DNA from: Psococerastis gibbosa
Lineage: Eukaryota > Arthropoda > Insecta > Psocodea > Psocidae
Assembly: GCA_963971405.1 (NCBI GenBank)
Contig: OZ020491.1
Location: forward strand, 4,780,910-4,844,909
Direction of reading: 5' to 3'
DNA: 64,000 nt
A program made the translations under genes and the position numbers. This document shows, one piece after another, positions 63,059 through 64,000 of this stretch (positions within the stretch are counted from its first letter, which is position 1; every line of letters starts with the position of its first letter). Below the pieces are notes generated by a model that was not told the origin of the DNA, searched no databases, and saw only the letters and a list, made by a program, of their open reading frames with translations.

Positions 63059-64000
63059 CTGCAACACAATAAGTCATGATACCTGATGCTGGACGCATAA
63101 GAAAGAGGAAGTTTTTTTGGGGCAAAATACAAAATATTATATCAAAATGTTCTATTTTAGAAAAAATTTAATTCTGTCTTTTAAATTTTGCTATATGACA
63201 AAATTCTTTGAAATTAACTTCATCCCAGCGAAACAAGTCTCTATAGAGTAAAAGGTTGACATTTTAAATGTAAAATGTAGGCTACTATATAATATTTGCT
63301 TCCTTACTTTACAGTATATAATCGACCTAGGCTATGTTAATAACCGTTACACACTAAACACTATAATACCGGGTGGCAAAATAGAACAAACATATGTAGT
63401 ATTGATTAAATTAGAGCGTAATAAATTAACCAACAATGGGGGGGGGGGGGGGCTGTTACCCCCATGGTCCATGCTCCTGCCTCCCCGCGAGGAAATGAGA
63501 GTACTTTAAGGGCCTATCGCAAGGAGGAGCACATAATAGATAGAAGAGCCTAGGGCTTCACAAATTGGGGAGAAAGGAAAGCACTAGGCATGAAAGACCC
63601 CTCCAGACGTGTCTAGTCGGGACCCAGAACAGGAATTGCCTGAAAAAGGCAACTTGCATTACCTATATTGGTTTGCCGGGTCCTCCTCTCGAGAAATAGG
63701 AGAAATAGGAAAAGAGTTTTACGTAATAGATAGAATAGCCTAGCTGGGTTTACAATGGCGGGGAGGGGGAAAAGCACTAGACATGAAAACCTCTCAATAC
63801 ATGCACCCAGACAGAACAGAACCTGAAAGTGGCGGGTGGCCACTTGCCCGACCCATACAGGTTTACAGGGTTCTCCTTCTGTCAGGGTAGCCCAACAAAC
63901 GGAAATTTGGTTCCGCATGACGGGTTGTCCACGCATCCACAGCGGGGGCACATATTTTCGAAAAACACCCAGTTGAGGCGTACGCCAACCCATAATATGG
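63059..64000 (-). other. MED13 upstream intron, tandem repeat and G-run
   Basis: No further MED13 exon was found. A G-run lies at about 63437-63452. Two diverged tandem units of about 190 bp lie at about 63485-63890: TAATAGATAGAAGAGCCTAG against TAATAGATAGAATAGCCTAG, and AAAGCACTAGGCATGAAAGA against AAAGCACTAGACATGAAAAC. Confidence 0.6.

Noticed and set aside
63613..63993. 126-codon minus-strand frame upstream of MED13
   Set aside because: It falls in diverged tandem repeats and does not resemble the missing MED13 N-terminus.
1..64000. Bacterial or viral origin of the window
   Set aside because: The MED13 exon-intron structure, BEL/Pao and LINE families and SINEs are those of an arthropod nuclear genome.

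Overview
The window is arthropod nuclear DNA, most likely from an insect with a large, repeat-rich genome. The evidence is one multi-exon gene with GT-AG introns, GC-rich exons in AT-rich surroundings, a BEL/Pao pol gene, several non-LTR retrotransposon tails, tRNA-derived SINEs and many foldback DNA elements. I cannot name the species. There are no operons, ribosome binding sites or CRISPR arrays.

Right half, about 35.1-63.1 kb, minus strand: the gene for Mediator subunit 13 (MED13; skuld in Drosophila), part of the CDK8 kinase module. I traced 19 consecutive coding exons whose reading frames join exactly, giving about 1,831 residues up to the natural stop. The first 150-200 residues and the promoter lie beyond the right edge. 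The last exon is separated from the previous one by a 5-kb intron filled with transposon DNA. That intron holds a BEL/Pao element in the same orientation as MED13, with pol still open for over 1,000 codons. It also holds two LINE tails. Other introns carry LINE tails, SINEs, a PIF/Harbinger-like remnant, foldback elements and a decayed copy of part of MED13 exon 2.

Left half, 1-35 kb: no host gene was recognised. It is a mosaic of small transposons. The one sizeable open frame (4005-5027, minus) is a hAT-type transposase C-terminus with a long charged coiled coil and a C-terminal PIP-box-like motif. Its transposon sits inside a TTAA-bounded foldback element and itself contains a third element.

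Repeat families with several copies here: a TTAA-bounded foldback (3500, 13167, 31180, 33096, plus a diverged form at 32576); a GGCGGGG/GGTCGGTGGAA foldback with nested modules (24504, 27429, 52469, 57485, 61446); SINE-A (15428, 25166, 45849), which shares its 3' tail with the LINE at 39154; SINE-B (725, 19590, 26935, 32000, 32692, 55078); SINE-R3 (19830, 25610, 32165), which shares its 3' end with an RTE-like LINE (10110, 47735, 52189); and a TIR element with internal tandem units (6465, 41949).

I found no clearly new multi-gene system. The most unusual signals are the nested foldback elements that recur as a unit, the two LINE/SINE tail-sharing pairs, the transposase with a PIP-box-like end, and the sense BEL/Pao element in the last MED13 intron.
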